Shown here one piece after another: positions 38,973 to 50,948 of a stretch of 64,000 bases of DNA; the first letter of the stretch is position 1; the number at the start of each line of letters is the position of its first letter. Both the position numbers and the translations under genes were made by a program. A model generated the notes under the pieces. That model was not told the origin of the DNA. It saw only the letters and a list, made by a program, of their open reading frames with translations, and did no database searches. The DNA is from Chlorops oryzae (Eukaryota; Arthropoda; Insecta; Diptera; Chloropidae). The stretch spans positions 106,082,727-106,146,726 of the forward strand of contig CM035807.1 of the NCBI GenBank assembly GCA_020466095.1, read 5' to 3'.

Positions 38973-41900
38973 CGTCGCCATTGTTGTCGATTGGCTCGGC
39001 GAGAGTTCATCGCAATGGTCCCGTGGTCCGGTGGACGATTGCCGGGATTGGACGTTGCTTGTTTTACTCATTTTCGCTATCGATTCGATAAGATACGACC
39101 ACAGTTTTGAAGATAGCCTACTAAACATAGAACACGAAAATGTCCGAATTCAATAAAAGTATCGAAAAATAGAAAATTTAACGAAAATTGATTTCCGTTG
39201 TCAAAGTCAAAGCGAAATAAGAAAGAATCATTTTAGGTCATGTAAAAGGCATTTGATTAATCAAATGATCAATTCGATTTTATCTTTAGATTTGTCGTCC
39301 ATCAATCTCACGTTATTAATATCTTTCCACTTTTCACAACAAGAGCCGTGACCTCAAGCGATTTTATTCCCTTTTTTTATGAATTTTTTTGTTATTGTTT
39401 TGCCTTTTGTATGGCCTCTAAAACTTGTACATTGCACCATTATATAACTATGAGCTCCTTAAAAACATACTCAGACAATCGCTAAACTTTTCTTAATTAT
39501 TTAATTAAGACCCACTTTTAATTAAAATTATGTACTTAAACTTAAACGCTAAAAAGTTTTGGTGGAAAAATAAAAAAAGAATTTTCCGTTGAAAAAGGCT
39601 ATTCGACTTTCTTAGTTTTCTTCAAGAATACCGTCTCTCTTATGGCACGGCAGAAATAAGAAGGCCAATAAAATATTTCAAGTCTTGTCGAGCAGAGCAC
39701 TTTGACTTGTTTATTGTAACGTGCCGCAACTTGTGCTTGTGCTTGAGCTTGGCGTGGCTGGCACCCACTCACCCACTCATACCATCTTATCGCTGACGAA
39801 TCGACGCGTTCAAGTGTTCACACTTTTAGCCGCACTCATTTATTAAGTGAAATGTGCAGGTCCATCAACGCGTCCATTGTCGCTTATATGCACCTATAAA
39901 GTTCACAATTTATAAAAAAGGTAGACGAAGATAGTAGCGATAATTCTAATGGAATATCAGTTGACACTTATCGCGATGAGAAGGAGCACCTAGATGTCGG
40001 CAGGCTTTATTGAGTTTCAAATGAAAAGAAAAGGAGGAAAAAGAGACTTGATTTTTGAGGGTAAATTTTTTTGTGATTTTAGTGATTTTATGAAAAGAAT
40101 TTCTTAAGTGCTTTTATTTATTATACCTAAAGAGGACATCATAAAATCCAGAGCAATCAATTTTCAGGGTTTATTTTTTATGTTTTTTTTTTTTTTTCTT
40201 TAAATTTGATGCTGCCTGGGAGCTTATATTTCTTCATTGCTTTGGCTTTGGACAAAAACATCTCACACAAAGGAAAAGTTTTAAAGAATGAAAATATCAA
40301 CCATATTAAACCTAACAATAAGAGTCATTACTGCAATCGAACGTGTCACTATTGAACTGAGTGGTTCCTGCTTAACATATAAATAACACAGCATGTTATG
40401 TCCAAGCATAAAATCATCAACATGCATGCTTCACATGCACACTCACACACACACACATGCATGCATATAAATTGAAGAACATGATGACGATAAGGAAAGC
40501 AGCCATTTTCACTCGATGGCCATACTTGACATATTCGTGCACCTGGCTTGCAGCAAGTCAAGTGCCATTTTATATATAGGACTTCCGGTCTGTTTTCTTT
40601 CATGCTTTCTTCGTTCTTTCGCTCTTTCTATCGTGTGCTAACTCTCTTTAACCTTATATATATATGAGACATATCATCAGACGTGTACACTTAAGCGACA
40701 GAGCCACTCATGTGTCAACGCTATGTCACGTCACTTCAACGCGTTTCGTTTGCTTCAATTTTACGCTGAAAGAGGCAGCAACGATGCAACGACTTATGCA
40801 GTCCGTATCCGCATCCGCATCCGTATCGTGTACAACACAAGATCGTTTCCTTCTGGTCTTGCATGGTCTTTTCTTCTTTGGAATTTTATTTATTTTTTCA
40901 GTATTTTGTTTAATTTTTTTATATTTTTTTTTTTTTTGTTACGGTCTATTTTCGATTCTTTTCATTTCATTCCGGTTCCGCATTGCAATAGAGAATAAAC
41001 TAAAAATAAATTCCCGATGGTATTCTTCACATGACATGACTTCATTCAATTGACATTTTTGCCTTTGCTTGGAGCTCAATCGAACTCCATTTTCATTTTG
41101 AAAGTGCTCAACTTAATTGAGCTTTCTAAAGATGTATGTATGTTTAGCTTTATGAGTGAATTAAATACTTGTTCATATACGTTTGAAAGATATTTTATAC
41201 CTGATATTAGAAGAAAGAAAAGGAGGACTCAATTGAGAGAACGAAAACAGAGTATAATTAGTTACTTGGGGAAGAATTAACAATGGACCTTTTCGGCTCG
41301 GATCATTCGTAACAGTCCGCTTTCTATAATCTCATCAAAGGCTTTATTATAATCAGCTCACACATAATAAACGAAGCAACAAAAATAATTATGTATTTTG
41401 AAAGGAAGAGCGATTATGTAAGGACGAAATATTAATTAAATGTTTACGTATTGATTGAAGTTTAAGGAAATTATAATGATATTTTTAAGAGGCTTAAAAC
41501 TTTCGTTTTGAAGCTAGTAATATATACATTGGGGTTAGTCGATTTAAATGGGTGAAAAAAAAAAATCAAAACTGGTATTGCAAAATCGCAATCTACGAAA
41601 ATTTCAAAGAAAATTTCCCTCAGAAACCATGGCCCTAAAATCAATCCTTTTTCCGCGCAAATCGACCTCAAAATTTGTCAATGATGATGAGTTTTCACTG
41701 GAAAAAAATATTCAGAAAAAAAAAATTCAGTCCTCATACATTTCCGTATTCCACTCTCAGGAACCTCTTTTCAAGAAAAACGATCCGAAAGTTTTAAGCC
41801 AACCAACCATAAATGGTGTTTCAAAATTTTCAATTTCTCCGGAACAAAAACCCTTTTTTGTCTGTTTTTTTTTTTTTTTTTTAATATTCCGATGTCCAGT

Positions 41901-42573
41901 TTAAGGTGTTCTCAGTTTCATACATACATATTCACATAAATATCCTGCGCATTTCTCCATGGCCCTTTCATGTCAAAACATTTATTTTTTATTATTATTA
42001 TTATTTTTTTCCTTTATTTGTATTTCTTCTGCTTCATCGCATCACAAAACGAAATGGCTTCGTAGCTTTTCTTCTTAAAAAGTTTCTTAAACGTGCGTGT
42101 GTCTGTCTGCCGTTCGAACGATGATTTCACATAGACAACGTGGGTTAAGTCAACACTATTTGTGCTCTTCAAAGGAATTTTCTATTTTTGTTCACTTCAT
42201 TCGAATACAGTTACCTTTGAGAGGAAAAGCCGTGCTTACCTTACCGTTGCACACGGGAATTTATCTCGACGACTTCCGTTCTGGAAAGCAATGAAAAATT
42301 TTTAATAAAATTTTTTTTTTATTTTTTGAAGGATTTTCATGCAGGATCGTAGTGCAGAGAAGAACTCTTTGAATGAAAGAATTTCAATACTATCGACCCT
42401 AGTGTGTTTCATAACACAATTTATTGCCATATGAAAGGAATCATTTTTGAAAATGAAATGCATGCGACGGGGGCCAAGAAGTTCGCATTTCATTACGAAA
42501 AAAAAAATTTTTTTTTTTTGTGTATGTGGAATATTTTCTAATAACATAACTTTTCTCCCTTTGACTTTTGCAG

Positions 42574-42695
42574 AAGATGCCGTACACATCACAGCAATAC
42601 TCGGCGAAGGTGTCATCTTCAATTGTCATGTTGAATTTCCCAATGAACATCCGGTGCCGTATGTCCTACAGTGGGACAAGAAGGTGAGCGAAACG
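42574..42695 (+). CDS. tutl: Turtle exon B: first half of Ig domain 1
   Basis: It encodes (E)DAVHITAILGEG through WDKKVSET. The first Ig1 cysteine is in VIFNC and the core tryptophan in LQWDK, the classical B- and C-strand marks of a V-type Ig fold. The acceptor TTTTGCAG ends at 42573. The first two bases complete a codon begun in exon A, and the end is phase 0. The donor used for the full conserved peptide is GTACGA at 42696, a weak match. Twelve bases upstream, AAG|GTGAGC at 42684 is a much better consensus and would delete VSET in frame. The family is Turtle/IgSF9: single-pass neuronal adhesion receptors with five Ig and two FN3 domains, acting in dendrite and axon branching and in tiling. 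Confidence 0.95.
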
Positions 42696-45333
42696 GTACG
42701 ATATCACAAAATAATATTTCTTCTCTAAACTCTCTTTTTATTAAAGCGACGAAATACTTAAAGAAAAGATAATACAATCCGTTTAGTTTGTACTTTCGGT
42801 TTTTTCTTAAATATCAACTTAAAGAACACAAAACTAAAAGAAAAGTTACGAAAAAGAAAAATAAGTTTAAAAACAAAAAAATTGAAAGAAATTTTTCCAT
42901 TATTAACAAAACAAAACGAGAGCCAAAAAAAAAAAAATAATTAGTAAAAACTGAAAGTAGAAATTTTCTAATAAATCGAGTGAGTATGCCGTATGAAGAG
43001 TCAAGGACCAAGAAAGCCTTTATTATTTCATTGGCAAAGCAAAAGCTTTTAAAACATAAATCGTAGTGGGCAGATTTGAATATTTTTTTGCTGCATATAC
43101 TTCGCAGAAAATCGCAGAAAAATTATTTTAATTTTTTATTATTTTTATTTTTTATTTTTTATTATTTCTTTAGTGCAGTTAGATCGTTTTCGTTTTATTA
43201 CCGTTTTCGATGTGTGCATCAAATCAAATGTTATTGAGAAAAAGCCTTGCTTGCTTGTAATTGGATTTTCTTCAAAATCATTTATTTATCCTTAATTTGA
43301 ATTCGAATTCGATTCGAAGTTGTTTGCGGAAAGTTTTCGTTTCAAGTTGTTTCAATGGAAAAAATCTTATCAAAAGACATAAGAAAACAACTTGACAAAA
43401 TTCAACAGCTTTTTTGGTTTTTGTTGTTGGTTGGTTTCTTAAGTTGAATTTCTTAACAGAAAGTTTAATGGATCAGTTCAGAACAATATTATGACTTTCT
43501 ATGTCCGCTTTCTGACAGAAGTCTGTAGTCACTTAAGCGAAAAAGCTTCAAAAATCTTCGAAAAAATACCTGCTATAAAAATTTTTTTATTACATCCCAT
43601 TTGGCAGGCGTTGATCAATGTTAATGCATGAGATTGATATACTTAAGTCTTAAAATGATCACTGATCCATAAAGCTTCAATTAAGGTAAATGAATAGCTT
43701 AAAAATGCGCTGGAACGGCTTAAGCTTACAAATAAATAAATAGCTTTAAAAAGAGTACAAATATAAAAAAGCTTAGCTGTTTTTTTTTTTCTATAATTTT
43801 GATCGAAAGCAACTATCATGAAGGCTTGATTAAAATGATTTTTAATAATTTTTCAATAATTTTTATTTAAATAACCGGAAAAGTATTTGAAAGAACTACG
43901 TTCTCATTTTTAATAAAAAAATATAAAAAAAATTAATGAATTAAATAAACCAATTGAGAGAGAGAGAGAGAGTCGGAGAAGAAAAGCACATCACTTCACC
44001 ATCAAAATACGGCAAAAATATTAACTTTAGTGCGGCTTAGTTTCACCCTTCACCCAACACGATTTGTACATATTTTCTTTATAGAACGAAATTCCGATTT
44101 CCTCACGCCTTTAATTCGCAATGCACAGTAGCGTAGAAGTCCTTCAGAGTAACAAAAAAAAAAACAAAAAAAAAACAAAATAATAACTAACTAAAATCAT
44201 AAAATTTCTCACGAAATAAAAGTGCACACAATATTCCCAGAAGCCTTAAGCTCTTAAGTGTTGTTAATTATTAAATTTTCCTCGTATCAAATGCGCGATA
44301 TTCAAGATATTTGGATGAATATTCTTCATCTAAATGAAATCATTTCAAGATTCTTGGAAAAAAATAATTCAAATTAGAAAAGCACAACGTAATCCTTAAC
44401 AGCTTCAATTTGCGGTTACAAGCGCAAATACAACGCATCCGAGGATTAAATGATTTAAAAAAAAAAATCCTCCAACAAAACGAAACGGAAAAGTCTTTGA
44501 AAAGTAACCACAAAGCTACTCACACTTCTAATGAAATTCAAAATGTAAAAAGGCAGTGGCAAAAGTTTCCGTTTGGCTTGCAACTGATAATGATTCTTAA
44601 GTCCGCCGGACTTTAATCCCATAATTTTTTATTTTTTCTTATTTAAAGTCCTTTTATTTAAACGATTTCAATTATCATGCGGTAATTTAGGTTTTTGTAT
44701 TTATCCATTTATTAATTCTCTTTATTCTCCTGGGAAAAAAGACACATCAGAATGAAAGAAGAACATCATCTCCGAAAAAAAAAACATTTCCTTTTAACCT
44801 TTGCATTTTTGCGCTCAAAATTTTAATGCGATTATAAAAAAAAATAAAACAAATTCCTGTGGTCCTTGTGAAATCATCTCCAATTCAAAGCTTATCTGCT
44901 GCGGTTGGCACTTTGACATGAAACTTTTCAAACATGTCTAGCCAGGATAATGAAAAATCTTTTTGATTATTGTTTCCGCAACAGAAAACACAGAAGAAAC
45001 CAAAATTGCGATCACTAATGCGATTAAGCATGAAAGGCACACGAACACAGAACATTTTCTACAAACGTTTTTCAAGCCGAAGTGCTTTTTAAATGAAAAA
45101 AAAAAACCAAAAATCAAAAATTCGCCCATTCAATGTCAAGAATCCCAATTCAAATCAACCACCAATAAAGCAACAATATCTTCGGTCATTTGATATCGTT
45201 TTAAATTGTATTACGTAAATTTTTGAAGCATATTTAAAGGGGATTTTATATTAATTTCTATTGCGTTTCAAATCTCCAGTCCGAATCTAAATATTCCTGC
45301 GAATTCCCAAAATTTTGAAGCAGAGGTCATCAC

Positions 45334-45576
45334 CAGGGCTCGGATTTTGTTGACTTTTACAAATTAAAAGCATACTTTATGGTGCAAAAATATTTCTTAC
45401 CAACATTTTGCGAATAAGTTTAACGAAGTTGAACTTCAAACCGATTTTCTAACTTCAAAAAAATTCATATTGAAGTTAAAAATCGATTTGAATCTTAGCT
45501 TTATGTGAGTGGGACAAAATTTTTACTCCATAAAGTATGCTTTAAATTTATAAAATTCAACAAAATCCGAGCCCTG
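45334..45576. mobile_element. 243-bp hAT-type MITE family, copy 3
   Basis: CAGGGCTCGG...CCGAGCCCTG termini with an exact 8-bp duplication GTCATCAC at 45326-45333 and 45577-45584. It lies within the tutl intron between exons B and C. Confidence 0.85.
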
Positions 45577-46877
45577 GTCATCACTTTCTTTCTTTTATTG
45601 AAGCTAACAACACTCCCTTTTTCCGCCGAGAAAATTTTCTATGGGAAAAACTCCCGGGGACTATTCATTCTGAATAGGGCTGTTCATTTATAAAAAAAAA
45701 AAAAATTCCTCTCAGAAAAAGGAAGCTTTATTTCTTATAGTCTCATTATATTAAATCATTTATTCATTTAAACTCCTGAGCGCATGTAAGGATTAAGTCT
45801 TAGTTAAGTCTGAAAGCTTCGTTTGTCCTTTTTTTTTTTTTGCTTTTTTCTTATGCATTCTCTCTGAGCTAAGCTGTTCTTTTCTCTTTATTTTTATTAT
45901 TTTCTTTTCTTTATTTACTTCTCGTATTAATGAAGCTAATCTAGGCGAATCCCTTCATTAAAGCCATCGTATAGAACATTACACTGTCTGTCAAAACAAA
46001 TTCTGAACTCAGAGGAAATTCAGATAAGGAACAAAAAATAAACAAAAAAAATAATAAAAAAAAAAAGAGAAAAAGAAATGAAAAGAAAAGAAAAAAATGC
46101 AATGGAACAACTTTTTCCGACAACTGTCTCCATGCGTATTTAAAAAATAAAGAAGAACGTAAAAAGGCAAATAGGAAAACGTAAAAGTTCTTCGAAAGAG
46201 CAAAAAGAACAAGAAAAGGACAGAATCCCTTATCTGTCAACTGACAGGAACTTTTCGCTTCATGTTCTTCAGTTTATCCAAGCTACGATGGTGCTTAGAA
46301 AAGTCTTCTTTTCTTTTTGTTTTATTGGATCCTTGCAAACTCAATTGTACTTTGACCTTTTTTAAAATCCTTGCACGAATGAATTCGAATCCGAAGCCGA
46401 TTCCGAAACCGAAACCGAAGCCGAATCCGAATGAAAGTACAGTGTCACATTTCCCATGCGTGAAAGCATTTTACACAAAACTCACTTGAATTAATGCTTT
46501 AATTAAAATCCACCCCATTAATATAACGATCTTAATCACCCAACTGTAAATTACAATGAGCGCTTATGTTGTCTCATTAAATAAAATATAAAAATGAACG
46601 GTGAGAAGAAAATAATATTTCATTTGAATTTTCGCTATTTTCTGTTATTGCAATTTCAACGAAAGACCTATTGTTATTTTAACAACCATTATTATTATTA
46701 TTATTTTGTTTTTTATTCACGATTTTGCAATTGAACTTTCAGGACCTCATTTTCTTTCACAGATAATTATGATAAAATATAATCGAAAAGATAATTCATG
46801 CATGTTGAAAACTTACAGCTGACAAAATTCAATACGAAATAATTAATAAAAATTAGAATTTTTTATACAAAACTTAA

Positions 46878-47396
46878 CCAGCTGGCATTTGGAATAACAC
46901 ATTTATGTGTCTTTTTCGAGCCCTAATGCTCGGAATCGTTTAAAAACTTCTGATCACATGCGCGACTAATTGAAGAAAATGATCGAAAATGATCACAAAA
47001 ATTGACTGCCCAAAAGAGGGTCGCGGCTAGGGTTCCATTTTCTTCCGACAAAAGTACTATTTCTGATCGAATTTTTGAGCATTTTTAACCCATTATAGTA
47101 CATTGATGCCATATGGCATCACTTTGTCACGTTGCAGTTTTACGGGCAATACTCACTCATACATGAACAAATTCACATTGACACACATTTGACAGTTTTA
47201 TTTTCTAGAGAAATGTTTGGCGCGTCTAACATTGACTTTACTTGAACATTTGCTTTTGAACTTTCGTCAGAAACGCATCATAAACACGAAACTCGAAAAA
47301 AAAGAAAAAATGCCGGTCTGTAATGGGTTAATAGGAAAAGTTACTCAAAAAAGAATCGCTCAAGATCCAACAAGTATTTCAAAAAATGCCAGCTGA
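46878..47396 (-). repeat. dispersed repeat with CCAGCTGGCATTT ends, copy B
   Basis: CCAGCTGGCATTTGG at the left and AAAAAATGCCAGCTG at the right are inverted termini. On the minus strand the copy aligns with 36806-38054, including GTCGCGGCTAGGGTTCC and GGGCTCGAAAAAGAC. It lacks the SINE and hAT insertions of copy A but carries its own piggyBac-type insertion. Confidence 0.5.
47089..47327. mobile_element. piggyBac-type MITE nested in a repeat
   Basis: Exact TTAA lies on both sides (47085-47088, 47328-47331). The termini CCCATTATAG and CTGTAATGGG are inverted apart from one base. Element length is 239 bp, with no open frame for a transposase. Removing it leaves a continuous host repeat. TTAA plus CCC-starting ends is diagnostic of piggyBac. 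Confidence 0.75.
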
Positions 47397-48144
47397 GTAT
47401 AATAACTTGTATAGACACATCAAATGCTTCTCAGGCATGTGAGAGTGTGTAAGTGAAAAAGGCACACGTATACGTTGTGTGAACAGAATTCACTAATACA
47501 CGCTCACAAGCCTGCCAAGCATTTGATGTGTCTATACTAGGTATAAACATTTTGATACAAAAATTCATTTTTGAAGCATACTTTCAGGGGACACAAAATA
47601 CCTTCAGTTCGCATGATAGTTTTAACAGCCAAAAGCGCATTTTACTCAATTTTATTTTCAGATTATTTCATTTCATTTATTGAAAGCATTAAACGCTCTA
47701 TTGTATGATAAGAGAGAAAACACAATTTTCATATGCCTATCCATAAATAAGTATAAAAATTTTATCGAACATAATTTTTAATTAAAACTAATTGGCAACA
47801 TTTTTTTTTTTTTTTTTTTGGTATGTATAAGCGAAACCGCATAAATAACTGCAAAAGCCTCATTATGTATTTAATAAAAGGTAGCCATATGGCAATATAA
47901 AATTGCTATTGCAATCGCAGCCAGTAATATAATTTACTTCTTTTTTATGCATATTTTTGCCTATTGTATTTATTTTATGTACATATATATATACATAGTC
48001 TAGCGTCTCCTTTTATGATTTTGTTGAACGTCAATCAACTTTGAAATGATCGCCGTCTTACTATGAAATATCTTAAATGGTTTTTTTTTTCCATTATTTT
48101 TGGTTCTTGCAAAACAAACAAAAATTTCTTCACATCGTGCGCAG

Positions 48145-48427
48145 GGCTCCGATTTGCCCATATACATCTGGTATGAAAGCTATCCCGAGCACATTGAGGA
48201 GGGCTACAAGGGACGCGTTTCGCGCGTCTCACCGGACTCACCGTTCGGTTCGGCATCGCTCAATTTGACCAACATCAAAGAATCGGATCAAGGATGGTAC
48301 GAGTGTAAGGTGGTATTCTTGAATCGTGATCCGAAGCAGCATAAGAACGGTACATGGTTCCATTTAGATGTACATGCACCGCCACGTTTTAGTGTTACTC
48401 CAGAAGATATTATATACGTTAATTTAG
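48145..48427 (+). CDS. tutl: Turtle exon C: second half of Ig1 and start of Ig2
   Basis: It opens GSDLPIYIWYESYPEH, continues through ASLNLTNIKESDQGWYEC (the D-x-G-x-Y-x-C signature with the second Ig1 cysteine), then PPRFSVTPEDIIYVNL, the A strand of Ig2. Two N-glycosylation sequons are visible, NLT and NGT. The acceptor is TGCGCAG ending at 48144 and the donor is G|GTAAGT at 48428. The exon starts in phase 0 and leaves one base (G) to be completed downstream. It is very similar along its whole length to the Drosophila protein as I recall it. It continues directly from exon B. Confidence 0.97.
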
Positions 48428-48488
48428 GTAAGTCCAAAAATCGAATTTTTCATTTTGATAAAAAGTTTTTCGTGAAAGGTAATACTTA

Positions 48489-48627
48489 GGACCGTTTTCT
48501 CATCCTACTTTTAAGCTCAATCTGCCAGTTAAATTTCATTTTCTTTGACATATTAATCAAATTTGTATGAAATTATCATCAGGGTAATTTAACTTAAAGA
48601 TAAAAAAAAAGATGAGAAAACGGCCTC
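48489..48627. mobile_element. Harbinger-type MITE, 139 bp
   Basis: GGACCGTTTTCTCATC at the left and GATGAGAAAACGGCC at the right are inverted, and TTA occurs at 48486-48488 and 48628-48630. Three-base TTA/TAA target sites and GGxCCGTTTTCTC-like ends fit PIF/Harbinger. It lies 60 bp after the exon C donor. Confidence 0.6.
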
Positions 48628-48666
48628 TTAGAGGTTTTTTTTTTTGCAAATAGCCAGATCGTGACC

Positions 48667-48880
48667 CACTGTTGCCAGTTTTTTAGGGGAATATTCCCCT
48701 GAATGTCTCAAAACAAGGCCTAAATTCCCTAAATTTTAATTTTGAAACCTTCCAAAAACAAAAATTTGGTCTTATCAGGTCCCATATAAGTTTCCCTGAC
48801 CACTATTCTGCCCTAAGACTCCACTAAAGATCATAAATTTCTTTGAATTTAGGGGAGATTCCCCTAAATTGGCAACAGTG
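48667..48880. mobile_element. inverted-repeat element with CACTGTTGCCA ends
   Basis: CACTGTTGCCA (48667) and TGGCAACAGTG (48870) are exact inverts. Each arm also contains its own small palindrome, AGGGGAATATTCCCCT and AGGGGAGATTCCCCT. The direct repeat CGTGACC occurs on both sides but not flush with the ends, so the class is open (hAT or Transib). Confidence 0.45.
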
Positions 48881-49295
48881 GTCACGACGTGACCCGAAGA
48901 CGGACGTAATTGCAATGAAATAATTTTTAAAATTTTTATTTTCTTTTCTATAAAACTTTTTTTTTTCAGTGTAAAAATTAAAGAAAAAATTTTTTTTGGT
49001 CCCATGTTTATCAACTATCAGTCGCCATTTGTTCGATCTTTGTACCTTAATTCGGTTTTGAGATATAAATACTTGAGAGAGGGCTCACTAAGAAGGATTT
49101 CTCAAAGATTTTCAAGGGCACTGAGTAAAATTCGGTCTTCTTCAGTGTTTTAAGGTAGTACCTACCTATTCAAGCCGGAAAGACGCTTTACTTTCAAATT
49201 GAATACTTCATGTGAACATATCTAAGCACCTTGAATGCATCGTTTCCCCTGCATTCTCGTTCGTATTTGGGTCGAAAAAACTTGAATTTCTATAC

Positions 49296-49582
49296 AAGGT
49301 GTCCTGCTTAATGGTGCAACTATTCAGGGAGGTGATAGGGGAGGTCCAGGCGAACAAATAATTGTGTGGCGACAAGGGGTCTAAGTCTTACCCCTGAGGA
49401 GCTACAGGCGTTACAATTTTTTTTTTTTTGAGTTGTTTAAAAAAACAAAAATTTCCAGACTTTTTTGTCGATATCGTGCAACAAATAATAATAAAATACA
49501 ACAACAAAACGATTCATGGAAAACAATTTTTTTCTCGTCTGAACCTCCCCTATCGCCTTCCTGAATAGTTGCACTCTTATAC
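49296..49582. mobile_element. MITE with GTGCAACTATTCAGG arms
   Basis: The left arm at 49314-49345 (GTGCAACTATTCAGGGAGG) and the right arm at 49543-49574 (CTTCCTGAATAGTTGCAC) are inverted over about 32 bp with few mismatches. TATACA flanks on both sides would fit a TA target site. A second inverted pair, AACTATTGTTCC / GGAACAATAGTTT, abuts it at 49588-49875 and may be a separate element. Confidence 0.45.
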
Positions 49583-50544
49583 AGGGTAACTATTGTTCCT
49601 TTAAATTTTTGACCCGGAAACAAAAAAAATATGTATGGGCAATTCCACGAGAAACTTTCCCACCTGTGACAGCCATTCTGAGTACAAATTGTGTACTTTC
49701 AGTGCTTAACGGTTGTTAAATGTCTAAAAAAAATTAGATCCTTGAAAACGACGTCCTAAAACCTAAAAAAATGAGTGTCACGGGTGGGACCGTATTCATG
49801 GAATTGGACATATATGAAAATTTTAACCTTTTAAGAAGAAATCATGACCAAAAACAATAAGCGGAACAATAGTTTCAACTGACAAGTGATGCTGTGTAAT
49901 TACGGCTTAGTGGTAAACATCTTAATAGGATGAATTATAGCACTTTCACTTACATTGCATTCTTTGAAGGTAATTGAAAATTTTTTATTATTTTTGGGCT
50001 TTTTGGTCCCTCATTTTTCACTTATACTTAGTGAAAAAAGCAATTTTTGGCAATTGAGAAAATTGATTTTTGATTTCGAACCTAGCTTAAGGTTCATCAT
50101 CAGATCTTTAACAACAGATAACAACAGTTAACAACTATTAGTTATGAGTGTCATAAACTGTATTCGTTATCTTAGACGTAAATAAATTAAACATTCTTTG
50201 ATTCAAACTCGTCTCACTTAGACAAGTTATTCTGACAATTAGTTCGATATCAGTTGTTTAAGCTGTGACTCGACAGTCGTGACCTTTGGGTTCTATCCTG
50301 CTGCGGCGGGAATTTTTCTGAATTTTTATTTTTTAAATTTACAGTTTTTTTTTTGTTCAGTAGTTAGTTGTTTTGGAAGACAAAAGTTTCTCCTAAATTT
50401 TTAAGATTTTATTTTATTTAATTTTTTTTTTAATGGTTCATTTTCAAGCAAAAAATTTTGGGAGTGAAACAATTCCTTAAGCACGTTCCCCAAAACTTGA
50501 GCAACCATAAGCTCAATGAGCATTTTGACCAACAAATTAAATCG

Positions 50545-50740
50545 TTCGTTTAGCGTAATGGTTAAGACGTTCGCCCAGCGAAGTGGAGGTCAGCGGTTCA
50601 AGGCTCGGCCGAGGCGAGAAAATTTAAAGAGATGAAAGAGAAAAAGATTTAAATAGAAACAAATAAATAAAGAAAAAATATAATAATTTAATTTAAAAAA
50701 AAAAATATTAATAAAAGAAGATAAAAAAAGTCAAAGCAAA
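50545..50740 (+). mobile_element. SINE-like element with tRNA-type head
   Basis: TAGCGTAATGG at 50551 fits an A box. GGTTCAAGGC at 50595 fits a B box apart from one base, 44 nt further on, followed by an A-rich tail. It does not fold as a functional tRNA. A similar but weaker pattern (GGGTTCTATCC) lies at about 50297. Confidence 0.4.
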
Positions 50741-50744
50741 AAAT

Positions 50745-50948
50745 AAATTTTTTTTTTCCCAGTCGCTGGTGACAGTTGATTTAACCGCGAGACAGTTATA
50801 TCAACCATCAGGTAGTTATATCCTTAATGACTGTGTTTGTACTGTTGAATTGACCGTACTACACATAAGCTAACAATTAACGGTGAAATCGGTTATTTTA
50901 ACCAGATTTTTCAGTTAATATAACTACCTTTTTGTCTCGGTGCAACAC
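50745..50948. repeat. inverted-repeat tract with TGCACCGAGA end
   Basis: The right end read inward is TGCACCGAGACAAAAAGG, matching the head of the sequence at 63847 (TGCACCGAGAGAAG). Internal motifs such as CAGTTGATTTAAC and GGTTAAAATAACC recur in both places. This is probably a dispersed MITE family; ends are not fixed. Confidence 0.3.

Larger units (their letters stand above)
30741..42573 (+). other. tutl: tutl intron between exon A and exon B (11.8 kb)
   Basis: It is bounded by a GTGAGT donor and a pyrimidine-rich TTTTGCAG acceptor, and joins phase-1 exon ends. It holds CA microsatellites (around 31455), the 1.1-kb foldback at 32179-33280, a tRNA-headed SINE-like piece at 33500, and the nested repeat block 36806-38054. 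A GTC trinucleotide repeat lies near 38944. No additional exon was recognised. Confidence 0.8.
42696..48144 (+). other. tutl: tutl intron between exon B and exon C (5.4 kb)
   Basis: The intron joins phase-0 exon ends. It carries one copy of the 243-bp hAT-type MITE (45334-45576), a CCGAAN hexamer tract (about 46390-46430), and the repeat copy 46878-47396 with a piggyBac-type MITE nested in it. Open frames in both directions are homopolymer-driven. I see no further exon. Confidence 0.85.

Noticed and set aside
38649..39156. Overlapping open frames with poly-Arg or poly-Val stretches
   Set aside because: They arise from the GTC repeat read in several frames; no start or splice context supports a gene.
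50551..50605. Possible tRNA gene
   Set aside because: A- and B-box-like motifs are present, but no acceptor or anticodon stems pair and an A-rich tail follows, so it is SINE-like.
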